Positions 6,439-13,225 of a stretch of DNA of 21,434 nt are shown in pieces. The DNA is from JBKPIY01 sp046730475 (GTDB lineage: Bacteria > Actinomycetota > Thermoleophilia > Solirubrobacterales > 70-9), in contig JBKPIY010000003.1 in NCBI GenBank assembly GCA_046730475.1, positions 1-21,434 on the forward strand. Direction: 5' to 3'. The notes below the pieces were generated by a model. The model made no database searches. It was given only the letters and a program-made list of their open reading frames with translations, and was not told the origin of the DNA. How positions within the stretch are numbered: the stretch's first letter is position 1; the number at the start of each line of letters is the position of its first letter. A program made the translations under genes and the position numbers.

Positions 6439-7848
6439 CTAGGAGACGAGTGGGCGGCGGTCCGCCCACGGCCGCTCGGCCTCGAGCTGGGCGGCAAGCG
6501 AGACCAGGGTCGGCTCGTCGTTCGGCCGCCCCACGATCATCACCGAGGTCGGGAGCCCGGACTCGGTGAGGCCGGCGGGAACCGTCGCCGCCGGCTGGCC
6601 GGTGTAGTTCCAGGCGGCCGCGTAGGGGTAGACGTTGGTCATCCCCCGGATCGTCCGCAGCGCCCCCTTTCCCCGCCAATGGCCGATCTCGACCGGGAGC
6701 CGCGCCGTGGCGGGCATCACCAGGACGTCCACATCGCGCCACAGCCGCTGGATCCGGGCGGCGGCCGGCGCCATCCGATCCTTGACCTTCCGCAGCCGGC
6801 GGTCGCTGTACAGGCGCCCGAGTCGGACGAAGCCCTTGGTCTGGTCCGAGAGCCTCTCGGGGTGGGGCAGGCTGAGGGCCTCGTCGCGGATCCCGCGGAA
6901 GTACAGCGGATAGAAGTCGGTGATCAAGCGGCCGTAGCGCGGCGACGCCTCCACCACCTGGTGCCCGAGGGAGCGGAGAAGCTCCACGGTCTCGTGGAGG
7001 ACGGCGACGACCTCGTCGTCCTTCGGCGTCGGGAGGATGGTCTTCGTGGTCCAGGCGATTCTCAGCCTGCCCGGCGGCGAAGCGGCCGCCTCGACCAGCG
7101 GCCGCTCGAACGGAGGCGGGGAGTCGAGGTCTCCCTTGTGGGGGCCGCCGACCGCGTCGAGGTAGAGGGCCGTGTCGAGGACGGTGCGGCTGACGCATCC
7201 CGAAACCGACAGCCCGTGCCAATGCTCGCGGTCCGGAAACAGCGACACCCGGCCGCGCTGGGGCTTGAGCCCGAACAGGCCGCAGTAGGCGGCCGGATAC
7301 CTGATCGAGCCCGCCCCGTCGCTGGCGTGGGCGATCGCGCAGAGCCCGGCCGCCGTCGCCACCGCGCTCCCCCCGCTCGAGCCGCCCGGCGTGCGAGAGA
7401 GATCCCACGGATTGCGGGTGTCGCCCCAGGTCGGCGACTCGGTGAAGCCGTAGATCGCGAGCTCTGGGAGGTTCGTCTTCCCGATCGGGATCGCGCCCGC
7501 CTCACGCAGGCGGCGGACCATGTAGCCGTCCTCCCTGGCGGGCTCACCGTAGGCGGCGGTGCCGTGGGAAGTGATCTCGCCCGCGTAGTCGACCTCGTCC
7601 TTGATCGCCACAGGGACCCCGAGCAGGGGAGCCTCCTCCCCGCCGGCGACCCTCTTCTCCACCTCGTCGGCCTCCGCCAGGGCCCGCTCGGCGAGCACGA
7701 CCCGGTAGGCGTTCAGCATCGGGTCGATCCGCTCGATCCGCTCCAGGTAGAGCTCGACCAGCTCGCGCGCGGAGACCTCCCTGGCGCGGACCATCTCGGC
7801 CTGCCGCGCCGCGCCGGCGAAGGCGATCTCCTCGGTGGCGGTGGCCAC
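6439..7848 (-). CDS. Amidase (amidase signature family)
   Basis: A 469-residue amidase signature hydrolase, typical length, starting at a GTG. The Ser-cisSer-Lys machinery is visible: Lys83 in GVPVAIKDEVDYAG, the GGSSGGSAVATAAG loop at 155-168 with the cis-Ser, and nucleophile Ser181 in ASDGAGSIRYPAA. The usual GGSIR is AGSIR here, a tolerated change. The C-terminal NYTGQPAATVPAG block is also characteristic. These enzymes hydrolyse aliphatic or aryl amides, or serve as GatA. A GatA role is unlikely because gatB and gatC are not adjacent and the C-terminal region looks like stand-alone amidases. Substrate unknown. Single gene on its strand, divergent from the RTX-like gene. Confidence 0.93.
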   Translation of the reverse strand: MATATEEIAFAGAARQAEMVRAREVSARELVELYLERIERIDPMLNAYRVVLAERALAEADEVEKRVAGGEEAPLLGVPVAIKDEVDYAGEITSHGTAAYGEPAREDGYMVRRLREAGAIPIGKTNLPELAIYGFTESPTWGDTRNPWDLSRTPGGSSGGSAVATAAGLCAIAHASDGAGSIRYPAAYCGLFGLKPQRGRVSLFPDREHWHGLSVSGCVSRTVLDTALYLDAVGGPHKGDLDSPPPFERPLVEAAASPPGRLRIAWTTKTILPTPKDDEVVAVLHETVELLRSLGHQVVEASPRYGRLITDFYPLYFRGIRDEALSLPHPERLSDQTKGFVRLGRLYSDRRLRKVKDRMAPAAARIQRLWRDVDVLVMPATARLPVEIGHWRGKGALRTIRGMTNVYPYAAAWNYTGQPAATVPAGLTESGLPTSVMIVGRPNDEPTLVSLAAQLEAERPWADRRPLVS

Positions 7849-7859
7849 CCGGCAAAGCT

Positions 7860-7882
7860 ATCGCCACCGGCCGGCCGGCGAT
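7860..7882. promoter_or_regulatory. Inverted repeat in the amidase/RTX-like divergent region
   Basis: ATCGCC (7860-7865) and GGCGAT (7877-7882) flank a self-complementary core of alternating CCGG. It sits just upstream of the amidase GTG (7848) in a 111-base divergent region and could be an operator serving one or both genes. Confidence 0.25.
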
Positions 7883-7946
7883 CGAGCGCGCCTGCGCAAC
7901 CCCGGGGGCGCTTCGCTGTTCTAGGGATCGGCATAGCCAACCTCAC

Positions 7947-7955
7947 AGGGGAGGG
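7947..7955 (+). promoter_or_regulatory. Ribosome binding site of the RTX-like gene
   Basis: AGGGGAGGG lies four bases before ATG 7960. It supports that start, which also opens a signal peptide. The overlapping ATG at 7956 is in a different frame. Confidence 0.7.
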
Positions 7956-7959
7956 ATGG

Positions 7960-8658
7960 ATGCGAAAGGCAGGAATGACCCTCGCCGTCTCGGCGATGGC
8001 GGTTCTCGCTGCGGGTATCGCGGCGACCGCTTTCGCGGCGACGATCGTGGGCACCGATGGGAACGACGACCTGGTGGGGACTCACCAGGCCGACCAGATC
8101 AGCGCCCTGGCGGGGAACGACCGGGTGATCGCGCTGTCCGGCGACGACCGGGTCCGCGCTGCCGAAGGCGACGACGTCGTCTTCGGGAACTCCGGCCGCG
8201 ACCAGATCGGGGGCGGCGCCGACGATGACACGCTCGACGGCGGTATCCAGGCCGACGTGATCTACGGGCAGGATGGAAACGACATCCTGATCGGCGGGCG
8301 CGGCCACGACCTGCTTCGGGGCAGGGCCGAGGACGACCTCGAGCGCGGGGGCCCGGGGGCCGACCTGATCTACGCCGGCCAGGGGGCCGACGAGACGTTC
8401 GGCAACCGGGGCGGCGACGTGATGTTCGCCGTCGCTCGGGCGGATGGCCCGGCGGGCGCCGTGGACATGCTCCACGGTGGCCGGGGCGACGACAGGATCC
8501 ACGTCAACGACGGCGCCAGCGACCGGGTCGATTGCGGCCGGGGGCGGCACGACAAGGTCGTCGTCGACGAGGGCACTCTCGATCAGGTCACCAACTGCGA
8601 GCTGATCAGGGTTCGCCCCCCGAGCGTGAAGGAGAACCAACAGGAGATCGGCTCCTGA
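7960..8658 (+). CDS. Secreted RTX-like calcium-binding repeat protein
   Basis: A 232-residue protein from ATG 7960. A Sec signal peptide (MRKAGMTLAVSAMAVLAAG, cleavage likely after AFA at about 27) precedes eight or so degenerate RTX nonapeptides between residues 31 and 183, for example GTDGNDDLVG, GQDGNDILIGGRGHDLLRG and GGPGADLIYAG. In the RTX family such Asp/Gly turns form a calcium-bound parallel beta roll. After the repeats come DRVDCGRG (Cys192) and TNCELI (Cys213), a Cys pair that may form a disulfide. It lacks a type I secretion partner nearby and has a Sec signal, unlike classical RTX toxins. The last 17 residues are hydrophilic. The same frame stays open far upstream, but that part is antisense-like and not coding. 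Confidence 0.85.
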   Translation: MRKAGMTLAVSAMAVLAAGIAATAFAATIVGTDGNDDLVGTHQADQISALAGNDRVIALSGDDRVRAAEGDDVVFGNSGRDQIGGGADDDTLDGGIQADVIYGQDGNDILIGGRGHDLLRGRAEDDLERGGPGADLIYAGQGADETFGNRGGDVMFAVARADGPAGAVDMLHGGRGDDRIHVNDGASDRVDCGRGRHDKVVVDEGTLDQVTNCELIRVRPPSVKENQQEIGS

Positions 8659-8697
8659 CGGCTCTCTGCGGGCCAGGCAGGAAGGGGGAAGCAAGAT

Positions 8698-8727
8698 GAG
8701 GAGGGGGCCTCTCGAGGCCCCCTCTTC
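8698..8727 (+). terminator. Terminator of the RTX-like gene
   Basis: GAGGGGGCCT (8701-8710) pairs perfectly with AGGCCCCCTC (8715-8724) around a CTCG loop; three more outer pairs including one G-U extend the stem to 13. It lies 40 bases after the stop. The downstream T tract is weak (TTC). Confidence 0.7.
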
Positions 8728-8825
8728 ACCTCAGCCCCTCAGCCGCCGCCGTCCGCCGGCTCGGCCGCGACCTTTCGCAACAGCACCGAAACCGCCGGGG
8801 GCGTTGGCGTGTTCTCGGCAGTGAC

Positions 8826-8985
8826 CGCCTAATCCGCGGCGAGCGCTCGTCCCGGCCAACGGAGGGGCGACCCGTCGGCGGAGCGGGGGACCCAGATGGC
8901 CGCTGAGGCGGCCCGGGGCGAATCGACCGGACCCGGTCGTAGCGCGGCTCTTTCGGCGCGAGCCCGTCAGCTAACCCCGCCGGCG
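8826..8985 (+). ncRNA. c-di-AMP riboswitch (ydaO/yuaA class)
   Basis: The segment carries the hallmark conserved blocks of the ydaO class in the right order: CGCCTAATCCGC (8826-8837), GAGCGGGGGACCCA (8881-8894), CGGGGCGAATC (8914-8924), TAGCGCGGC, and GAGCCCGTCAGCTAACC (8960-8976). Pairings fit the known fold: P1 CGCC 8826-8829 with GGCG 8982-8985, P2 TCCGC 8833-8837 with GCGGA 8878-8882, and a CGACC/GGTCG hairpin near 8923-8938. The class binds cyclic di-AMP, normally switching expression off, and in actinobacteria it commonly precedes cell-wall hydrolase genes. Here it directly precedes an M23 peptidase gene, which fits. Only two bases separate the P1 strand from the first possible start codon. 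Confidence 0.93.
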
Positions 8986-8996
8986 CATTGAAAGAG

Positions 8997-9851
8997 ATGC
9001 GGGTTCGAATTCGACCACAGAAAGTGGGACTGGGACTGAGACTGGCGCTGGCGCTGGCCCTGCTCGCGAGCTCGGGCGGCTGGGCCGAGAGCGCCCGGGC
9101 GGGCGAGGCACTCCGCTTCGACTGGGCAAGCGCCGCCCCCGATCCGGCCTTCCTCGACGGGAAGGGCGGGGTTCGGTTCGAGTACAAGCTGCGGGGGTCG
9201 GGGACGCGGGACCTGCGCGTGGACATCGTCCGGGTCGGGTCCGAGCGGGTGCGCTCCCTCGAGCTCGACGACGTCCCCGCGGGGCGGCGCCAATCGATCG
9301 GGTGGAACGGGCTCAACGTCCTCGGGAAGCCGGCCAAGCGCGGCCGGTACGCCTTCAAGGTCCACTACCCAAGCGGCAAGCCCGTCCGGCTCCGCAAGGT
9401 GCGAGGCCAGCACAGCGTCGATCTCTACCCGTTCAAGTTCCCGGTTCGGGGCCCCCACGGCTACGGCGGCGCCGAGGCGCGCTTCGGCGCACCCCGCGAC
9501 GGCCACAGCCACCAGGGACAGGACGTATCGGCGAGCTGCGGTACCAAGCTGGTCGCCCCCCGCGGCGGCAAGGTCCAGTACCGCGGGTACCAGGGCGCCG
9601 CCGGCAACTACCTCGTCCTCGACCTCTGGCACACCGGGATCGACGCGGTGATGATGCACCTCGCGAAGCCGGCGATGGTCGCCGCCGGCGACAGGGTCCG
9701 CACCGGCCAGCAGCTCGGATGGGTGGGGGACACCGGCGACGCTTCCGGCTGCCACCTTCACTTCGAGCTCTGGAGCGCGCCCGGCTGGTACCAGGGCGGC
9801 CATCCCTTCGATCCCCTCAAAAAGCTCACCAAGTGGGACAGCTGGAGCTAG
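8997..9851 (+). CDS. Secreted M23 (LytM-type) peptidase with FlgD-like N-terminal domain
   Basis: A 284-residue exported protein if read from ATG 8997; TTG 8988 and GTG 9024 are alternative starts, and none has a good Shine-Dalgarno. A signal peptide with basic n-region (MRVRIRPQK) and hydrophobic core ends near residue 35. Residues 38-135 resemble an Ig-like FlgD/T9SS-type module (SIGWNGLNVLGKPAKRGRY). Residues 165-275 are the M23 domain, with zinc ligands His172 and Asp176 in SHQGQD, catalytic His221 (MHLAKP), and His253/His255 in CHLHFELW, all intact. Family members are zinc endopeptidases that cut peptidoglycan cross-links. Control by c-di-AMP is indicated by the riboswitch immediately upstream. 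A long hairpin ends the transcription unit opposite msrA. Confidence 0.88.
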   Translation: MRVRIRPQKVGLGLRLALALALLASSGGWAESARAGEALRFDWASAAPDPAFLDGKGGVRFEYKLRGSGTRDLRVDIVRVGSERVRSLELDDVPAGRRQSIGWNGLNVLGKPAKRGRYAFKVHYPSGKPVRLRKVRGQHSVDLYPFKFPVRGPHGYGGAEARFGAPRDGHSHQGQDVSASCGTKLVAPRGGKVQYRGYQGAAGNYLVLDLWHTGIDAVMMHLAKPAMVAAGDRVRTGQQLGWVGDTGDASGCHLHFELWSAPGWYQGGHPFDPLKKLTKWDSWS

Positions 9852-9942
9852 CCGCCGCGCCGAAGGCGCCACTGGGTCCGTCAACCCGACCCGACCCCGC
9901 TCGCGCCCTGGTTTGCGGCGCGGGCGCCCCTCGGGCGGGTGG

Positions 9943-9988
9943 CGCCGCAGCGGACGCCGCCGCCCTTGCGGCTGCGTCCGCGGCGGCG
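9943..9988. terminator. Long hairpin between convergent M23 and msrA genes
   Basis: A 20-base arm (9943-9962) pairs with 9969-9988 in 18 of 20 positions around a 6-base loop. It lies between two convergent genes, so it is probably a bidirectional terminator. There is no T tract. The rest of the 180-base gap is GC-rich and featureless. Confidence 0.55.
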
Positions 9989-10031
9989 ACAGGACCCGCC
10001 CGCCTACCGGCTTGCCGCCGGAGGGGCCCCG

Positions 10032-10505
10032 CTAGATCTTGCAGGTCGCCAGACCCCGCTTCTCGAGGTAGCGCTGGTGGTAGGCCTCCGCCGCCCAGAA
10101 CGTGCTCGCCGGGACGATCTCGGTGACGATCGGCCTCCGGTGGTTCGCCTGCTCGCGGTCGCGCGAGGCGATCGCCTGCTTCTCCTGCTCGGGCGTGTGG
10201 AAGAAGATCACCGTCCGGTACTGGGAGCCGAAGTCGGGCCCCTGCCGGTTGAGCTGGGTCGGATCGTGCAGGTTCCAGAACACCCGGAGGAGCTCCTCGT
10301 AGGAGACCTCGTCGGGGTCGAAGGTGACCTGGCACACCTCGGCGTGCCCGGTTCGGTCGGTGCAGACCTGCTCGTAGCTCGGGTTGTCGAGGTCGCCGCC
10401 CATGTAGCCGACCACCGCGTCCTTGACGCCGTCGGTGTTGCGGAACTCGACCTCGACCTGCCAGAAGCAGCCCGCTCCGAAGGTCGCTGTCTCGTAGGTA
10501 GCCAT
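10032..10505 (-). CDS. msrA: Peptide-methionine (S)-S-oxide reductase MsrA
   Basis: A 157-residue MsrA of standard length. The active-site motif GAGCFW contains the catalytic Cys13. Downstream family blocks include VVGYMGG, TDRTGHAEVCQV and the HHRxYLEKRGLATCKI-type tail (YHQRYLEKRG), with Cys155 near the C-terminus as a probable resolving cysteine. MsrA repairs oxidised methionine in proteins in the cytoplasm using thioredoxin. It is the third gene of a minus-strand operon (MBL-like, Nudix, msrA), 29 bases after the Nudix stop. The ATG at 10505 has only a weak Shine-Dalgarno. No fused MsrB domain is present. Confidence 0.96.
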   Translation of the reverse strand: MATYETATFGAGCFWQVEVEFRNTDGVKDAVVGYMGGDLDNPSYEQVCTDRTGHAEVCQVTFDPDEVSYEELLRVFWNLHDPTQLNRQGPDFGSQYRTVIFFHTPEQEKQAIASRDREQANHRRPIVTEIVPASTFWAAEAYHQRYLEKRGLATCKI

Positions 10506-10534
10506 GTAGATCAGTGTCGCAGCCCCGCGATTCG

Positions 10535-10969
10535 TTACGGGCGCCCGAGGGCGTCGCGGATCAGCCCGCGGTCGTGCTCGTAGGTGAGCTGTCCGACCGC
10601 CTCGTCGAGGGTGAGCCAGCGCAGCTGGTCGACCTCATCGTGGGGCTCGAACCTCCCCTCGACCGGCCGCATCAACCAGTAGCGGACCAGCTTGCTGCGC
10701 CCCCTGCGGTCGCGGTAGGAGATCGGGGCGAGCTCCTCCCCCACCTCGCAGCGCATCCCCGTCTCCTCCTCGACCTCGCGCACGGCGGCCTCGACCCATC
10801 CCTCGTCGGGCTCCACCTTCCCCTTCGGAAGCGACCAGTCCATGTACTTGGGGCGATGGATGACCGCGATCTCGGGCGGCCCGTCGCCGTCGCGGCGGAC
10901 CAGCACCCCGCCCGCCGCCCGGATCTCCGGCTCCGCCCCGTCGCCGACCTTGCTCCGGACCATCGTCAC
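10535..10969 (-). CDS. Nudix hydrolase
   Basis: A 144-residue Nudix-fold pyrophosphohydrolase. The Nudix box occupies residues 50-72: GKVEPDEG, then AAVREVEEETGM, matching GX5EX7REUXEEXGU exactly. The preceding HRPKYMDWSLPKG resembles the group containing mycobacterial MutT1 and Ap4A hydrolases, but without the C-terminal phosphatase domain of MutT1. Likely substrates are oxidised nucleotides or dinucleoside polyphosphates; the sequence does not decide which. The GTG start overlaps the TGA of the upstream gene (10966-10969), implying coupling; an ATG two codons later is possible. Operon partners MsrA and an MBL-like protein suggest a damage-sanitation role. Confidence 0.93.
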   Translation of the reverse strand: MTMVRSKVGDGAEPEIRAAGGVLVRRDGDGPPEIAVIHRPKYMDWSLPKGKVEPDEGWVEAAVREVEEETGMRCEVGEELAPISYRDRRGRSKLVRYWLMRPVEGRFEPHDEVDQLRWLTLDEAVGQLTYEHDRGLIRDALGRP

Positions 10970-11571
10970 CCCGCCTCGCAGAACTCCCGCAGCGCCTCCT
11001 TGCCGGTCCCGATCACCGGGTCGCCGTGCGCGACCAGCAGGTGCTCGAAGTCGCGATCGAGGAGCCCGGCGTACGACGCCCTGATCGCTCGTCGCACCGC
11101 CTCGGGATCGTCGCCCAGGCAGGGGTCCGGGAAGAAGCCGAGCGCCCCGTCGACGTTGATGACGGCGTCCGCGACCGACAGCGCCCTCGCCTCCCGCACC
11201 AGCAGGCCCGTCTCCTCGTCGCAGATCGCCCCCACCTCGAGCGCCTCGATCCCGGGCGCCACCTCGTCCCCGAACTCGAACCCCACGACCTCGGGACCGC
11301 CCTCGAACTCGTGCAGCCCCGCCCGGTGGCAGCGGATGGTGGAGCCGAGCTCCGCCGCGAACCGCTCTGAGCTTCGGAGGTGGTGGCGGTTCGTGAGCAG
11401 GACGTACCCGGGGGGATCGGATCGGAACGCCTCGATGTCCTCGTCGGCCGCCAGCAGCGGGTCGATCACCGCCCCGGCGGCGGGGACCCAGTAGGAGCGG
11501 ACCTCCTCGCCGAGGTTGGGGTGAATGGCGGTCCAGGTGCGGACCTCGGGGAGGATCTCCGTCGTTTCCAT
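10966..11571 (-). CDS. Degenerate metallo-beta-lactamase-fold protein
   Basis: A 201-residue protein with the outline of a short MBL-fold hydrolase: strands before PGYVLLTNRHHLRSSERFA at residues 54-72, and a closing HLLVAHGDPVIGTGKEAL with His181. In active enzymes the first block reads LLTHxHxDH; here it reads TNRHHLRSS, so the HxHxDH signature is lost and only His63/His64 remain. His82 and Asp140 are other polar candidates. It is probably non-hydrolytic or uses another metal arrangement. First gene of an operon with Nudix and msrA, with a 4-base overlap to the former. The assignment rests on fold-like pattern only; a distant homologue search could change it. Confidence 0.7.
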   Translation of the reverse strand: METTEILPEVRTWTAIHPNLGEEVRSYWVPAAGAVIDPLLAADEDIEAFRSDPPGYVLLTNRHHLRSSERFAAELGSTIRCHRAGLHEFEGGPEVVGFEFGDEVAPGIEALEVGAICDEETGLLVREARALSVADAVINVDGALGFFPDPCLGDDPEAVRRAIRASYAGLLDRDFEHLLVAHGDPVIGTGKEALREFCEAG

Positions 11572-11584
11572 CAGGGCTTCATGA

Positions 11585-11602
11585 TGATCGACCGCGCGAT
11601 CA
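11585..11602. promoter_or_regulatory. Inverted repeat TGATCG-N6-CGATCA
   Basis: Perfect 6-base arms (11585-11590, 11597-11602) lie 14 bases upstream of the MBL-like gene start in the divergent region with the DUF429 gene. The core GATCGACCGCG recurs at 11712-11722, at the DUF429 start. This is a candidate operator of the sanitation operon. Confidence 0.3.
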
Positions 11603-11721
11603 GATCCATTCCAGGATCACCCCGAACGCCAGCATCAAAGCACCGACCAAGCCGCCATCGCCACGGGGCCGACGCTATCCGGCGGCGGCGTCCTGGCGCG
11701 GGCGGCCTTAGGATCGACCGC

Positions 11722-12480
11722 GTGCGGACGCTCGGGATCGACCTGGCGGCGCAGCCGAAGGGGACCGGCGCCTGCCTGATCGAATGGTCCGGTGGGCGGG
11801 CGGAGGTGCTCGAGCTGCGGGCGGGGCTCGATGACGAGGTGCTGCTCGAGCTGCTCGCGAACGCCGACAAGGCCGGGATCGACGCCCCCTTCGGGTGGCC
11901 GGACGAGTTCGTCGCCGCCGTCTCCGCCCATCACGACCGCGCCGGCTGGCCCGGCGCTCGGCTCGATCAGGACGGCTACCGGTTCCGGCTCAGCTTCCGC
12001 CTCACAGACCGCCGGCTGATCGAGGAGCACGGGCGCCGCCCGCTGAGCGTCTCCACCGACCTGATCGCCGTTGTGGCGATGCGGTGCGCCTACCTCCTCG
12101 ACCGCCTAGCCGACCGCGGCGAGCCGGTCGACCGGGCGGGGTCGGGGAGGGCGGTCGAGGTCTACCCGGCGCCGGCGCTCGGGATCTGGGGTGTGAACCC
12201 GACCGGCTACAAGAGCAGCGCCGGCGCCGTCAGGCTCCCGGCGCTGGTCGAGGACCTCGAGCGCGGGCTGGGCGCGCTGGTGCTCCGCCCCGTCGAGCGG
12301 GGGCTTGCCTGCACCGACCACAACTGCTTCGACGCCCTGGTCGCCTCGCTGGTCGCCCGGGCGGCCGCCCTCGGGCTGACCTTCGGCCCCGAGCCCGGGG
12401 AGGCGGCCGATCGGGCCGCCCGCGAGGGATGGATCCACCTGCCCTCGAATCCGCTCGCCGACCTGGTGGAACCGGCGTGA
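11722..12480 (+). CDS. DUF429 family protein (predicted RNase H-like nuclease)
   Basis: A 252-residue protein from GTG 11722, preceded by TTAGGATCG. The start begins the first beta strand (RTLGIDLAAQPKGTGACLI), typical of DUF429, which is related to the RNase H/RuvC-like fold. Acidic positions expected of that fold are visible: Asp7 in GIDLA, Asp54 in GIDAPFGWP, Glu146 in VEVYPA, and Asp199/Asp204 in TDHNCFDALVAS. Activity is predicted for the family but I know of no firm biochemical role. The stop overlaps the start of the next gene by 4 bases (GTGA 12477-12480), so the two are translationally coupled. Confidence 0.85.
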   Translation: MRTLGIDLAAQPKGTGACLIEWSGGRAEVLELRAGLDDEVLLELLANADKAGIDAPFGWPDEFVAAVSAHHDRAGWPGARLDQDGYRFRLSFRLTDRRLIEEHGRRPLSVSTDLIAVVAMRCAYLLDRLADRGEPVDRAGSGRAVEVYPAPALGIWGVNPTGYKSSAGAVRLPALVEDLERGLGALVLRPVERGLACTDHNCFDALVASLVARAAALGLTFGPEPGEAADRAAREGWIHLPSNPLADLVEPA

Positions 12481-13214
12481 GCGAAGCTCCAGCCGCGAAG
12501 CTGCCGCTCGGTCGGGTGTTCCGCGACACCTGGGGCGTCTACGCGCGCCACTGGAAGCTCCTGGTCCCCCTCGCCGCCCTGATCCTCCTTCCCCAGGCGA
12601 TCGGCGAGGGGATCAGCGTCGAGGTGAACCTCGACCACCTCGACCTCGGGAGCCTTCTCGGCGCCCTGGTCGACACCCCGCTCTTCATCGTCATCAACCT
12701 CGCCGGGGAGGCGCTCTACGCGGGGATCATCGCCGCCCTCGTGATCCAGTGGAGGCACGGGACCCAGGTCCGGCTCCGGGACGTCGTCCGCTCGATCCCC
12801 TACGTGCGGTTGATCGTGGCCGACGTGGTGATCGCGATCGGGATCGCCTTCGGGCTGCTGCTGCTGGTCCTCCCCGGGATCCTGTTCGCGACCTACTCAC
12901 TGCTCGCCACCGTCCTGATCGAGATCGATCGCGCCGGCATCCTCGAGGGGGTGCGCCGCAGCGCCTCCCTCGTCCGCGGAAGCTTCTGGCCGGTGCTCAC
13001 CTTCGCCGCGGTGATGGTCCTCGGCACCGAGGCCCTAAGCCGGGCGGTCGAGATGCCCTTCCACCACTTCGACACCGAGGTCGTGGCCGCGACCGTCGCC
13101 GAGTCCCTGTTCGAGCCGTTCCAGGGGGTGGGAACCGTCCTGGTGGCGCTCGAGCTGATGGCGATCCGAGGGGAGCGGCCGCGGGCTGCCGAGGCGGGCG
13201 CTTACGCTCTCTAG
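12477..13214 (+). CDS. Multi-pass integral membrane protein
   Basis: A 245-residue membrane protein from GTG 12477. Hydrophobic segments lie at about 27-43, 66-92, 111-147 (probably two helices), 170-187 and 214-230. The pattern LPGILFATYSLLATVLIEID and GVRRSASLVRGSFWPVL resembles the membrane domain seen in glycerophosphodiester phosphodiesterase-associated and DUF975/DUF7847-like proteins, which are often of unknown function. No catalytic residues are evident. It is coupled to the DUF429 gene upstream and followed after 11 bases by the GalU-type gene. Confidence 0.8.
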   Translation: MSEAPAAKLPLGRVFRDTWGVYARHWKLLVPLAALILLPQAIGEGISVEVNLDHLDLGSLLGALVDTPLFIVINLAGEALYAGIIAALVIQWRHGTQVRLRDVVRSIPYVRLIVADVVIAIGIAFGLLLLVLPGILFATYSLLATVLIEIDRAGILEGVRRSASLVRGSFWPVLTFAAVMVLGTEALSRAVEMPFHHFDTEVVAATVAESLFEPFQGVGTVLVALELMAIRGERPRAAEAGAYAL

Positions 13215-13225
13215 ACTCGGCGCCG

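Noticed and set aside
5878..7959. Open reading frame continuing far upstream of the RTX-like gene
   Set aside because: It overlaps the MBL hydrolase in another frame and runs antisense to the amidase. It is Arg/Pro-rich and low in complexity. The signal peptide and ribosome binding site at 7947-7960 mark the real start.
8728..8987. Minus-strand protein-coding frame over the riboswitch
   Set aside because: The conserved aptamer blocks explain this region fully, and the frame is Arg/Ser/Pro-rich with no recognisable family.
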